From Streptomyces sp. NBC_00271 (GTDB lineage Bacteria > Actinomycetota > Actinomycetes > Streptomycetales > Streptomycetaceae), in the NCBI RefSeq assembly GCF_036178845.1, contig NZ_CP108070.1, positions 2,790,001 through 2,854,000 of the forward strand: a stretch of DNA of 64,000 nucleotides, written 5' to 3'. The translations under genes and the position numbers were made by a program. This document shows positions 8,621 to 16,462 of this stretch, in pieces. The number at the start of each line of letters is the position of its first letter. The stretch's first letter is position 1. The notes under the pieces are model-generated. The model had not been told where the DNA came from. It searched no databases and saw only the letters and a program-made list of their open reading frames with translations.

Positions 8621-9384
8621 GCCCGCGCATACGCCACCCGTACCTCGACCACCCCGGCCCGATCCCCTTCGCCCACCGGGGCGGCGCGGCGGACGGCATG
8701 GAGAACACCGTCGCCCAGTTCCACCGCGCGGTGGAAGCGGGCTACCGCTACATCGAGACGGATGTGCACGCGACGTCGGACGGCAAGCTCGTGGCCTTCC
8801 ACGACGCGACCTTGGACCGGGTTACGGACGGCGCGGGCCGGATCGCGGACCTCCCCTGGGAGGACGTGCGCCAGGCACGCGTGGCGGGCAAGGAACCGGT
8901 CCCCCTCTTCGAGGAGCTCCTCGAAACCTTCCCCGACGTCCGCTGGAACGTCGACGTCAAGGCCGAACCCGCCCTCCACCCCCTGCTGAACCTCATCGGC
9001 CGCCTCGACGCCTGGGACCGCGTCTGCGTCGGCTCGTTCTCCGAGGCGCGGGTCTTCCGCGCCCAGCGTCTGGCCGGACCTCGGCTGGCGACCTCGTACG
9101 GCACCAAGGGTGTCGTCGGGCTGCGGCTGCGCTCGTACGGCATCCCTGCGGCGCTGCGCGACTCGGCGATCGCCGCCCAGGTGCCCGAGTCCCAGTCGGG
9201 CGTGCCGGTGGTCGACCGGCGCTTCGTGCGCGCCGCCCACGCGCGCGGCCTGCAGGTCCACGTGTGGACGGTCAACGAACCCGATCGTATGCACCGGCTC
9301 CTGGACCTGGGCGTCGATGGCATCATGACCGATCACATCGACACGCTGCGCAGGGTCCTGGAGGACCGGGGCACCTGGGTCTGA
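8617..9384 (+). CDS. Glycerophosphodiester phosphodiesterase
   Basis: 255-residue GDPD-family TIM barrel. Hydrolyses glycerophosphodiesters to glycerol 3-phosphate and an alcohol. Seen: IPFAHRGGAADGMENTV with the catalytic HRG, YIETDVHATSDGKLVAFHD with metal-binding E and D and the second catalytic H, and a late VDGIMTDHID. No signal peptide, so a cytoplasmic form. GTG start overlapping the upstream stop by 4 bp; 43 bp before the MFS carrier gene on the same strand, so probably a three-gene unit with the YczE-like protein and the carrier. Confidence 0.92.
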   Translation: MSPRIRHPYLDHPGPIPFAHRGGAADGMENTVAQFHRAVEAGYRYIETDVHATSDGKLVAFHDATLDRVTDGAGRIADLPWEDVRQARVAGKEPVPLFEELLETFPDVRWNVDVKAEPALHPLLNLIGRLDAWDRVCVGSFSEARVFRAQRLAGPRLATSYGTKGVVGLRLRSYGIPAALRDSAIAAQVPESQSGVPVVDRRFVRAAHARGLQVHVWTVNEPDRMHRLLDLGVDGIMTDHIDTLRRVLEDRGTWV

Positions 9385-9427
9385 GCCCCCTCGCGCGGTC
9401 CGTTCAGCGGAAAGCGAGGGGCACGGG

Positions 9428-10777
9428 GTGGGCACCGAGACCGTGTGGGCACAGGCGACCGACGAGGTCACCGAACGGCGGCGGGAGCAGCGTGGCTGGT
9501 ACTTCTACGACTGGGCGTGCTCCGTCTACTCGACGAGCGTGCTCACCGTGTTCCTGGGCCCCTATCTCACGGCCGTCGCCAAGCACGCGGCGGACGCGGA
9601 CGGCTTCGTCCATCCCCTGGGCATCCCGGTCCGCGCCGGCTCCTTCTTCGCCTACGCGGTCTCGGCGTCCGTCATTCTGTCGATCTTCGTGATGCCGATG
9701 GCGGGCGCGGCCGCCGACCGCACCGGCCGCAAGAAGCCCCTGCTCGCGCTCTGCGCCTATCTGGGCGCCTCGGCCACCACGGGCATGTTCTTCCTGGACG
9801 GCGACCGTTATCTGCTCGGCGGTGTGCTGCTGATCGTCGCCAACGCCTCGGTGGCCGTGTCGATGGTGCTGTACAACTCCTACCTGCCGCAGATCGCGCC
9901 GCCCGAGGAGCGTGACGCGGTCTCGTCCCGCGGCTGGGCCTTCGGCTACGCGGCGGGCTCGCTGATGCTGGTCGTGAACCTGGTCCTGTACTCGGCCCAC
10001 GACTCCTTCGGTGTCTCCGAGTCGACGGCCGTCCGCATCTGTCTGGCCTCGGCGGGCATCTGGTGGGGCACCTTCACCCTCGTACCGCTGAAGCGGCTGC
10101 GGGACCGGCCCACCGCATCCGCGGGGCAGGCGCCGGGGCACGGATGGCGGCAGCTGGCGGCCACCGTGCGCGACATGCGGGGCAAACCGCTCACCCTCGC
10201 CTTCCTGTTGGCCTACCTCGTCTACAACGACGGGATCCAGACGGTCATCTCGCAGGCGTCGGTGTACGGATCGGAGGAGCTGGGGCTGAGCCAGTCGACC
10301 CTGATCGTCGCCGTGCTGCTGGTGCAGGTGCTCGCGGTCGGGGGCGCGCTGGGGATGGGACGGCTCGCACGGACGTACGGTGCGAAGCGCACGATCCTCG
10401 GCTCGCTCGTCGCCTGGACCGTGACGCTCGGCGCCGGGTACTTCCTGCCGGCGGGCGAACCGGTCTGGTTCTTCGTCCTGGCCGCCGGGATCGGCCTGGT
10501 CCTGGGCGGCAGCCAGGCGCTCTCGCGCTCGCTGTTCTCCCATCTGGTGCCGAGCGGGAAGGAGGCCGAGTACTTCTCCGCGTACGAGATGAGCGATCGG
10601 GGGATGAGCTGGCTCGGCCCGCTTCTGTTCGGTTTGACCTACCAGCTGACGGGAAGTTATCGGGACGCGATCATCTCGCTCGTGGCCTTCTTCGTCATCG
10701 GATTCGTGCTGCTCGCGAGGGTTCCGGTGCGGCAGGCCGTGCACGACGCGGGTAATCCCGTACCGGACAGGATTTAG
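9428..10777 (+). CDS. MFS transporter (UMF22/Atg22-like)
   Basis: 449 residues with twelve predicted helices. The opening RRREQRGWYFYDWACSVYST is the hallmark of the Atg22/YxiO-like branch of the MFS, and RTGRKKPLLALCAYLG is the loop 2-3 motif. VLGGSQALSRSLFSHLVPSG in the second half is also typical of the branch. The GTG at 9428 has GAGGGG about 12 bases upstream. Substrate unknown; the neighbouring GDPD suggests no clear cargo. Confidence 0.9.
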   Translation: MGTETVWAQATDEVTERRREQRGWYFYDWACSVYSTSVLTVFLGPYLTAVAKHAADADGFVHPLGIPVRAGSFFAYAVSASVILSIFVMPMAGAAADRTGRKKPLLALCAYLGASATTGMFFLDGDRYLLGGVLLIVANASVAVSMVLYNSYLPQIAPPEERDAVSSRGWAFGYAAGSLMLVVNLVLYSAHDSFGVSESTAVRICLASAGIWWGTFTLVPLKRLRDRPTASAGQAPGHGWRQLAATVRDMRGKPLTLAFLLAYLVYNDGIQTVISQASVYGSEELGLSQSTLIVAVLLVQVLAVGGALGMGRLARTYGAKRTILGSLVAWTVTLGAGYFLPAGEPVWFFVLAAGIGLVLGGSQALSRSLFSHLVPSGKEAEYFSAYEMSDRGMSWLGPLLFGLTYQLTGSYRDAIISLVAFFVIGFVLLARVPVRQAVHDAGNPVPDRI

Positions 10778-10863
10778 CACCTGAGGCCAAAGGCCGGTAG
10801 TGTACGCGTTTGGCCTGCCAGGCGTACCGTTACTGCGCGTCAAAGATACTGAAGCGTTGGGTG

Positions 10864-10881
10864 ACATCTGCTGCCAGATGT
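10864..10881. promoter_or_regulatory. Inverted repeat upstream of rbpA
   Basis: ACATCTG-CTGC-CAGATGT is a perfect 7-bp inverted repeat with a 4-nt spacer, 150 bp before the rbpA start and ahead of the sigma-R promoter. A -10-like TACAAC follows at 10913, so this may be an operator for a second rbpA promoter; function is inference. Confidence 0.45.
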
Positions 10882-10945
10882 GACAAACCGGGCGTCGGTG
10901 GGTACAACAAGGGGCGGCTACGACGGCGACGCATGACCCGGAACG

Positions 10946-10971
10946 GGAATCTTTACCGCCGACCGGACGTT
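10946..10971 (+). promoter_or_regulatory. Sigma-R (thiol-oxidative stress) promoter of rbpA
   Basis: GGAAT at 10946-10950, exactly 18 nt, then GTT at 10969-10971: a perfect match to the GGAAT-N18-GTT consensus of S. coelicolor sigma-R, the factor known to drive rbpA there. Transcription should start near 10978, giving a leader of about 55 nt. Confidence 0.85.
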
Positions 10972-11032
10972 GACCGGATGACGACGACAGCGACACCTGT
11001 CCTGTGGGCGACAAGCCCGGGAGGCACGATTC

Positions 11033-11407
11033 ATGAGTGAGCGAGCTCTTCGCGGCACGCGCCTCGTGGTGACCAGCTACGAGACGGACCGCGGCATCGA
11101 CCTGGCTCCGCGCCAGGCCGTGGAGTACGCATGCGAGAAGGGGCACCGGTTTGAGATGCCCTTCTCGGTCGAGGCGGAGATTCCGCCGGAGTGGGAGTGC
11201 AAGGTCTGCGGGGCCCAGGCACTCCTGGTGGACGGCGACGGCCCTGAGGAAAAGAAGGCCAAGCCCGCGCGTACGCATTGGGACATGCTGATGGAGCGGC
11301 GCACCCGAGAGGAGCTCGAAGAGGTCCTCGAGGAGCGCCTGGCCGTTCTGCGCTCCGGCGCGATGAACATCGCGGTACATCCGCGGGACAGCCGCAAGTC
11401 CGCGTAA
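11033..11407 (+). CDS. rbpA: RNA polymerase-binding protein RbpA
   Basis: 124 residues, matching RbpA of Streptomyces and mycobacteria. The N-terminal tail MSERALRGTRLVVTSYETD leads into the RbpA core with CEKGHRF and PPEWECKVCG (the core domain cysteine/histidine positions that can bind zinc), a basic linker (KAKPARTHWDMLMERRT) and the sigma-interacting helices (REELEEVLEERLAVLR). RbpA binds the principal sigma factor and RNA polymerase, helps form the open complex and affects rifampicin tolerance. Preceded by a perfect sigma-R promoter, so induction by disulphide stress is expected. The start is well supported (GGGAGG 9 bases upstream). Confidence 0.97.
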   Translation: MSERALRGTRLVVTSYETDRGIDLAPRQAVEYACEKGHRFEMPFSVEAEIPPEWECKVCGAQALLVDGDGPEEKKAKPARTHWDMLMERRTREELEEVLEERLAVLRSGAMNIAVHPRDSRKSA

Positions 11408-11441
11408 CCCCTCCGGGGGTTGGGCGGCATACCACGCACGC

Positions 11442-11482
11442 AGCCGCGAGCGCCGTACGCATGTCGTACGGGGCCCGCGGCT
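11442..11482 (+). terminator. Probable rbpA terminator
   Basis: Hairpin with arms CCGTACG (11453-11459) and CGTACGG (11465-11471) around CATGT, extended after small internal bulges by AGCCGCG and CGCGGCT. It lies 35 bp after the rbpA stop. Confidence 0.6.
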
Positions 11483-11519
11483 CTGTGCGTTGTGCGCGTG
11501 GCGGTGCCCCCATCGGAGC

Positions 11520-11580
11520 CTGTGGGTTTTCACCCACGGGCCGGTGGGGGCTGGTCGCGCAGTTCCCCGCGCCCCTGAAG
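11520..11580. repeat. Intergenic repeat copy with flanking hairpin
   Basis: GTGGGT-TTTC-ACCCAC at 11522-11537 is followed at once by the recurrent element GGTGGGGGCTGGTCGCGCAG / TTCCCCGCGCCCCT (11541-11577). Lies between the convergent rbpA and FxsA genes and probably ends both transcripts. Confidence 0.7.
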
Positions 11581-11608
11581 GGGCGCGATGACCGGCGCCG
11601 GTCCGTGG

Positions 11609-12178
11609 TCAGCGGTTCAGTGGCGGGCGCGGGCCCGGGTCCGTCGTCGGGTTCTCTTCCCTGATGACCTCGCCCTGGACGACCTTGCCGTCGGGGCGAT
11701 GGATACGGGCCTGCTGGAAGGCGTCACCGACGCTGCCCGGCGCGGCCTCGCGGATCTTGCGGTCGATGGCGCGCTCGGCGTAACGGCTCAGGGCCTTCTG
11801 GACGGGCGGGATCAGCAGGAGCAGGCCCAGCGCGTCGGAGATGAGCCCGGGAATCATCAGAAGCAGACCGCCGAGCATCATCAGCCCGTTGCCTTCGCCG
11901 CCCCCGCTCGTGGGAGGCACCCCGCTCTGCTGCTGTTGCAGCGTCTCAGTGAGGTTGCGGAAGGCACGGCGGCCGGCCCGCTTGATGACCACGGAACCGA
12001 GGATGAAACCGGCGACCAGCAGCAGGAAGACCGCGAAACCGCTCGCCGCGCCCGCGACCACGGTCAGGAGCCAGATCTCCAGTACCAGCCAGACGGCGAT
12101 GCCGAGCGGCAGGTAGGTGCGCAGCCGGCATCGCCGCGGCCGCGCGGGGTATGTAGGGGTCGGTGCGCCAGTCGTCAT
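11609..12178 (-). CDS. FxsA-family membrane protein
   Basis: 189 residues with the FxsA core: two N-terminal hydrophobic helices (YLPLGIAVWLVLEIWLLTVV, GFAVFLLLVAGFILGSVVI), then NGLMMLGGLLLMIPGLISDA, the MxPGxxxD segment diagnostic of FxsA. The E. coli homologue lowers F-exclusion of phage T7; the function in actinobacteria is unknown. The ATG at 12178 (MTTGAPTPT) is preferred to one 21 bp upstream. The acidic, proline-rich tail is normal for streptomycete members. Downstream of the mannosyltransferase on the same strand but separated by a strong hairpin, so probably separately transcribed. Confidence 0.9.
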   Translation of the reverse strand: MTTGAPTPTYPARPRRCRLRTYLPLGIAVWLVLEIWLLTVVAGAASGFAVFLLLVAGFILGSVVIKRAGRRAFRNLTETLQQQQSGVPPTSGGGEGNGLMMLGGLLLMIPGLISDALGLLLLIPPVQKALSRYAERAIDRKIREAAPGSVGDAFQQARIHRPDGKVVQGEVIREENPTTDPGPRPPLNR

Positions 12179-12260
12179 GCACCCAGTGTGCCTGGGCACA
12201 GCTCAGTACGGGATAAGCGGATGATCAGCCGTGGCTGTGGAGTGAAGTGAGGGCGAAGTG

Positions 12261-12298
12261 GCAGTGGGGGCGGCCCCACCCGGGCCCGCCCCCACTGC
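12261..12298 (-). terminator. Terminator of the polyprenol-phosphate mannosyltransferase gene
   Basis: A perfect 13-bp stem, GCAGTGGGGGCGG at 12261-12273 and its complement CCGCCCCCACTGC at 12286-12298, with a 12-nt loop, starting 10 bp after the stop codon of the minus-strand gene. Confidence 0.8.
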
Positions 12299-12308
12299 AC
12301 AAGCGCCC

Positions 12309-13103
12309 CTACGACGTGTGCTTCCGGCCGGTGATCCGGCCGACCCGCTCCCCCACGCCCCACGTGGTGACCCGCCACAGCGCCTCCACGAGGATGTCGC
12401 GGCTCATCTTGGAGTCGCCGAGCTCGCGCTCGACGAAGGTGATGGGCACCTCGACGACGTGGAAACCGGACTTGACCGCACGCCGGGCCAGGTCCACCTG
12501 AAAGCAGTACCCCTGGGACGCGACTTGACCGAGTCCGAGACCTTCGAGGGTCTCGCGGCGGAAGGCGCGGAAGCCTCCGGTGACGTCCCGGATCGGCACG
12601 TCGAGCATGAGGCGGGAGTACATGCTGCCGCCGCGCGAGATGAACTCGCGGGACTTGGGCCAGTTCACGACCCGCCCGCCCGGCACCCAGCGCGACCCCA
12701 GCACGAGGTCGGCGCCCTTGAGCGCGGTCAGCAGCCGGGGCAGTTCCTCGGGCTGGTGCGAGCCGTCCGCGTCCATCTCCACGAGGACGCCGTAGCCGTG
12801 CTCCAGGCCCCAGGCGAAGCCCGCGAGATACGCGGCGCCCAGGCCTTCCTTGCCCTTGCGGTGCAGCACCTCGACATGGTCGTCCTCGGCGGCCAGCTCG
12901 TCGGCGAGCTTGCCCGTGCCGTCCGGGCTGTTGTCGTCCGCCACGAGAACGTGTGCATCGGGCACCGAGGCTCGTACCCGGCCGACGATCTTCTTGATGT
13001 TCTCCGCCTCGTTGTAGGTCGGGATGATCACCAAGGCCGTGCCGAGCGGGCCGAACTGCCTCCCCTTGGCTCCTGCCGCGAGGGTCCCGTCGCCGTCGTT
13101 CAC
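12309..13103 (-). CDS. Polyprenol-phosphate mannosyltransferase (Ppm1-like, GT2)
   Basis: 264 residues of a GT2 DPM1-type enzyme: TALVIIPTYNEAENIKKIVG start, VADDNSPDGTGKLADEL with the first Asp motif, YGVLVEMDADGSHQPEELPR with the DxD metal site, and DVTGGFRAFRRETLEGL with the acceptor-loop signature. It transfers mannose from GDP-mannose to polyprenyl phosphate, giving the donor for O-mannosylation of secreted proteins; in S. coelicolor the Ppm1 homologue is needed for phiC31 infection. No C-terminal membrane domain, so it is the soluble catalytic type. The GTG at 13103 has AAGGGG about 6 bases upstream; a further in-frame start exists but lies in the non-coding leader. Confidence 0.92.
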   Translation of the reverse strand: MNDGDGTLAAGAKGRQFGPLGTALVIIPTYNEAENIKKIVGRVRASVPDAHVLVADDNSPDGTGKLADELAAEDDHVEVLHRKGKEGLGAAYLAGFAWGLEHGYGVLVEMDADGSHQPEELPRLLTALKGADLVLGSRWVPGGRVVNWPKSREFISRGGSMYSRLMLDVPIRDVTGGFRAFRRETLEGLGLGQVASQGYCFQVDLARRAVKSGFHVVEVPITFVERELGDSKMSRDILVEALWRVTTWGVGERVGRITGRKHTS

Positions 13104-13640
13104 TACTGCCCCTTCATGTCCGTACGCAGGGGTCCACCATAGTGGCCGCAGCCTGCACTGACGCGTCCGCGCGTTAGTACGGGGGTGTCGATTCGGCAAG
13201 AGCCGGGTAAGAGAGCCCGCCGCGCCGGAGCACCGTACTGCGGATCGGGGCCCGGCGCCCTTCGGGCCGACCTGGGACCCGCTGGCTGCGGATCGACCGA
13301 AAGCCGTTGTCTACTGGACGTCCGGGCCCCACCCGGGTCACACCCTTCCGACAGGTATGAACGTTCCCTCGCCGTCGCACTGGCGCTGAGCCTGGCTCCC
13401 AGTGGTGGTGCGCCGGTGCGGCACACCACCCCTGACCCAGCGGCGCTCCGGCGACTGCGTGGAAGTTCTCCGGTCGGACGTCCGGTGGTGGACCCGGCCG
13501 AACCTACCGGCCCCCCGAGGCCAGCTGTCAACACTCGTCTGACCTGCTGTTTTTCCCTCAATTGCCTGGTCAGCGCGGAGGATGCGCAGGTCGCGCGACG
13601 GGGCCGCGACGGATGATCACCGCGGCGCCACCCCCGGAGA
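13104..13640. other. 537-bp gap without a recognised gene
   Basis: Between the mannosyltransferase start and the amidohydrolase stop, both on the minus strand. Open frames here have no family features and mixed third-position bias. Visible pieces: a direct repeat CTGCGGATCG at 13239 and 13284, GGGCCCGGCGCCCTTCGGGC as a possible hairpin near 13249, and a T-rich run TGTTTTTCCCTCAATTG at 13549 that could belong to a promoter. The minus-strand promoter of the mannosyltransferase must lie here. Confidence 0.35.
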
Positions 13641-15257
13641 TCACTCGCCCGGCCGTACGTAGACCGTCCGCCCGCCGACGACCGTACGCAGGCACACCGG
13701 CAGGTCGCCGCCGGGGCTCAGATCGGGCAGTCCAGGAGTACCCGAACGAGGGTCGGTCGACCAGCGTGCGACCCGGTCGTCGGGGGCCTGCACGACCAGT
13801 TCCTCGGTGCGCCACACGGCGTAGTCGGCGGGCGCGCCCGGCACCAGGACTCCCGCGTCGTCCCGTCCGATCGCCCGCCACCCGCCGCGCGTATGCGCCG
13901 TGAACGCGGCGCGCACGGAGACCCGGTGCTCCGCCGTGCGGTGGAACGCGGCGGCGCGCACGGTGCCCCAGGGGTCGAGGGGGGTGACGGGGCTGTCGGA
14001 ACCGAAGGCCAGCGGCACGCCGGTGCGCAGCAGAGCCGCGAAGGGGTTGAGGGCCCGAGCTCGCTCGGCGCCCAGGCGCTGGGCGTACATGCCGTCCTCG
14101 CCGCCCCACAGCGCGTCGAAGGCGGGCTGCACGGAGGCGGTGAGGCCGAGCTCGGCGAAGCCGGCGATGGTCTCCGGGGTGACCATCTCGGCGTGCTCGA
14201 CGCGGTGCCGGGCGGCGCGCACGCGGGCCAGGCCGACCTTCTCGGCGGCTGCGCGGACTCCCTCGACCACGGCGGTCACGGCGGCGTCCCCGATGGCGTG
14301 GAAGCCCGCCTGGAGGCCCGCCTCGGTGCAGGCGACCACATGCGCGCCGACGGCGGCGGCGTCCAGGTAGGCGGTGCCGGTGTGGTCGGCGTCGGTGTAG
14401 GGCTGGTGCAGGCAGGCGGTGTACGAACCCAGGGACCCGTCGACGAAGAGGTCGCCCGCGGCGCCGAGCGCGCCCAGCGCCAGGGCCTTTTCGACATCCT
14501 GTTCGGCCCAGTAGCCGACGACCCGGGGGCCGGCTTCCTCGGCGGCGAGACGCAGCAGTCCGGTGAAGTCGTCCTCGGAGGAGATCTCCGGGCCCGCGCA
14601 CTCGTGTACGGATCCGATGCCGAGCGAGGCGGCGTGGGCGAGCGCGGCGCGCTGGGCCTCGGTGCGCTGGGCCGGGGTGACGGCGCCGAGCGCGGCGGCG
14701 CGCACGGCGTGGTGGGCGTCCCGGGTCAGGGGGCCGTGGGCGACGTACCCCGCTCGTGCGGTGACCCCCGGGACCAGGTCCAGGAGCGCGGTGGTGACCA
14801 CGGCGGAGTGCACGTCGATGCGGGAGAGGTAGAGCGGGCGTCCGCCGGCCGCCTCGTCGAGTTCGGCGCGCGTCGGGGGACGGCCGCCGGGCCAGCGGGC
14901 CGCGTCCCAGCCGTGGCCGAGCAGCACCCGGTCGGCGGGGCGGGCGGCGGCGAACTCGCGTACGAGGGCGAGAGCGGCGTCCAGGGAGGGCGCGTCGGAC
15001 AGGTCGAGGCCGGTGAGCGCGAGCCCGGTGGAGGTGGTGTGGACGTGGGCGTCGGTGAACGCCGGGGTGACCAGTGCGCCTTCCAGGTCCACGACCTCGG
15101 CGACCCCGTCGGCGAAGGCGTCGGCCGCGCCCTCCGAGCCGACCCAGGCGATCTGTCCGCGTTCGACGACCATCGCGGTGGCGAAGGGGTCGGCGGGACT
15201 GTGGACTTCTCCACCGCGCAACAGCACGGTGTCCGACGTGGCGGTGCTCTCACTCAT
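13641..15257 (-). CDS. Amidohydrolase (YtcJ-like, amidohydrolase_3 family)
   Basis: 538 residues of a metal-dependent hydrolase: VTPAFTDAHVHTTSTGL with the HxH metal pair at the end of strand 1, LLGHGWDAARWPGGRPPTR typical of the YtcJ branch, GFHAIGDAAVTAVVEGVRAA, HRVEHAEMVTPETIAGFAEL, and FGSDSPVTPLDPWGTV with the late Asp. Substrate unknown; relatives are proposed to act on exo-enzymatic amides or imidazolones. It lies 46 bp downstream of an Lrp/AsnC gene on the same strand, so they are probably co-transcribed and the regulator may control it. Cytoplasmic, no signal peptide. Confidence 0.9.
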   Translation of the reverse strand: MSESTATSDTVLLRGGEVHSPADPFATAMVVERGQIAWVGSEGAADAFADGVAEVVDLEGALVTPAFTDAHVHTTSTGLALTGLDLSDAPSLDAALALVREFAAARPADRVLLGHGWDAARWPGGRPPTRAELDEAAGGRPLYLSRIDVHSAVVTTALLDLVPGVTARAGYVAHGPLTRDAHHAVRAAALGAVTPAQRTEAQRAALAHAASLGIGSVHECAGPEISSEDDFTGLLRLAAEEAGPRVVGYWAEQDVEKALALGALGAAGDLFVDGSLGSYTACLHQPYTDADHTGTAYLDAAAVGAHVVACTEAGLQAGFHAIGDAAVTAVVEGVRAAAEKVGLARVRAARHRVEHAEMVTPETIAGFAELGLTASVQPAFDALWGGEDGMYAQRLGAERARALNPFAALLRTGVPLAFGSDSPVTPLDPWGTVRAAAFHRTAEHRVSVRAAFTAHTRGGWRAIGRDDAGVLVPGAPADYAVWRTEELVVQAPDDRVARWSTDPRSGTPGLPDLSPGGDLPVCLRTVVGGRTVYVRPGE

Positions 15258-15303
15258 GGGGACAGTCTCGCGCCTGCCGGTGTCCGGTCGGTCCCCGGGT
15301 GGG

Positions 15304-15744
15304 TCAGACGCGGGGCGGGCGCGCCTCGTACGGCGTCGACAGCACCACGGTCGTGCGGGTCGACACGCCTGCGAGGCTGCGCAGGCGGGCGAGGAGCTCC
15401 TCCAGTTCGTGCGGGGTCGAGACCCGCACCTTCAGGATGTAGTTCTCGTCGCCCGCGACGCTGTGGCAGGCCTCGATCTCGGGCACGTCGGCGAGGCGTT
15501 CCGCGATGTCGTCGGGGGCGCTCGGGTCGAAGGGTTTCACCGAGATGAAGGCGGTCATGGGCAGCCCGACGGCCTCGGGGTCCACGACCGCGGCATAGCC
15601 GCGGATGACACCACGTTGTTCCAGCCGACGCACCCGCTGGTGCACGGCGGACGTGGACAGGCCCGTGGCCTTGCCCAGGTCGGTGTAGCTCATCCGCCCG
15701 TCTGCGACGAGCAGCTGCACGATCTGTCGGTCCAGCTCCTCCAT
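15304..15744 (-). CDS. Lrp/AsnC-family transcriptional regulator
   Basis: 146 residues. An N-terminal helix-turn-helix (MEELDRQIVQLLVADGRMSY, LGKATGLSTSAVHQRVRRLE) is followed by a RAM/AsnC ligand domain (GLPMTAFISVKPFDPSAPDD, CHSVAGDENYILKVRVSTP). Members form octamers or hexadecamers and respond to amino acids. The ATG at 15744 gives a family-length protein; longer frames upstream are non-coding. A CCGGTGGA-CAAA-TCCACCGCG inverted repeat near 15851 in the 267-bp divergent gap may be an operator. Likely regulates itself and the amidohydrolase behind it. Confidence 0.92.
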   Translation of the reverse strand: MEELDRQIVQLLVADGRMSYTDLGKATGLSTSAVHQRVRRLEQRGVIRGYAAVVDPEAVGLPMTAFISVKPFDPSAPDDIAERLADVPEIEACHSVAGDENYILKVRVSTPHELEELLARLRSLAGVSTRTTVVLSTPYEARPPRV

Positions 15745-16011
15745 GACGCAAGAACCTACAGGGCCCTTGATCTCGTCGGATACCTCAGCGGCGCAGGTCA
15801 TACCCGCTTTGTGATGTGGCAGAGTGCTGACCGTGAACCGCCCGGTGGACAAATCCACCGCGCCGGGCACCTGCGGGCGGCATGTGACGAACGACACAGT
15901 GCTGCAACCGGGTCCGTGATGTTCTCGTGATTACCGCAGAGACGGGACGGGAAATGCTTGCTGTGGTCGAGGCCGCAGCGCCTTGTCGGCCCACCCGAGG
16001 GGGAGAATCCC

Positions 16012-16449
16012 ATGCAGAGTCTGAAGCGCCCTGGTAGTCCCGCATCCAGGCGGCCCAAGCTGGTCGTCGAACCCGAGCCGGAGGGCGTCGAATCCGACGC
16101 CGACGACGGTGAGGAGTTCGACGCCTACGACACCTTCGAGATGTACCGGGTGATCTGCCCGGACTGCGCCCAGCCCATCGCGCTCCTCGCGGACGAGGAG
16201 AGCCTGCCCGAGCACGCGCTGTGCGCCTCGCCGTGGAACCCGTTCGGGCTGACGGTCTGTGCCGGCACGGGCCGTGCGGCGGGCGATGCCCGCCCCGCCG
16301 ACGAGTCGGTGGAGCCTCAGGAGCAGGACACCGCCCTCCTGTTGACGCTCCCTCAGGGGCTCGACTGGCGGACGCAGCCGTTCTCGCACGTCGGCGGCCC
16401 GGCCTCGCGCCCGATGCGCGTCCCCGAGACGCGCCGTCAGGCCGCCTGA
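16012..16449 (+). CDS. Conserved hypothetical protein with CxxC zinc-ribbon-like segment
   Basis: 145 residues; GGGGGAG lies 7 bases before the ATG. An acidic N-terminal part (EPEPEGVESDADDGEEFDAY) precedes YRVICPDCAQPIALLADEES and PEHALCASPWNPFGLTVC, giving CPDC plus two further cysteines that could bind zinc. The C-terminal half has no motif I know. Streptomyces-type conserved protein of unknown function; alone on its strand between an Lrp gene and an APH-like kinase gene. Confidence 0.75.
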   Translation: MQSLKRPGSPASRRPKLVVEPEPEGVESDADDGEEFDAYDTFEMYRVICPDCAQPIALLADEESLPEHALCASPWNPFGLTVCAGTGRAAGDARPADESVEPQEQDTALLLTLPQGLDWRTQPFSHVGGPASRPMRVPETRRQAA

Positions 16450-16462
16450 CCGGCCCTCGCGT

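Noticed and set aside
9404..11533. Long minus-strand open frame opposite the MFS and rbpA genes
   Set aside because: Antisense to recognised proteins and crosses the sigma-R promoter; His/Arg/Gly-rich composition is not protein-like.
13185..13616. Plus-strand frame of about 140 codons in the 537-bp gap
   Set aside because: No ribosome site, no family similarity, mixed codon bias and seven or more cysteines/arginines without pattern.
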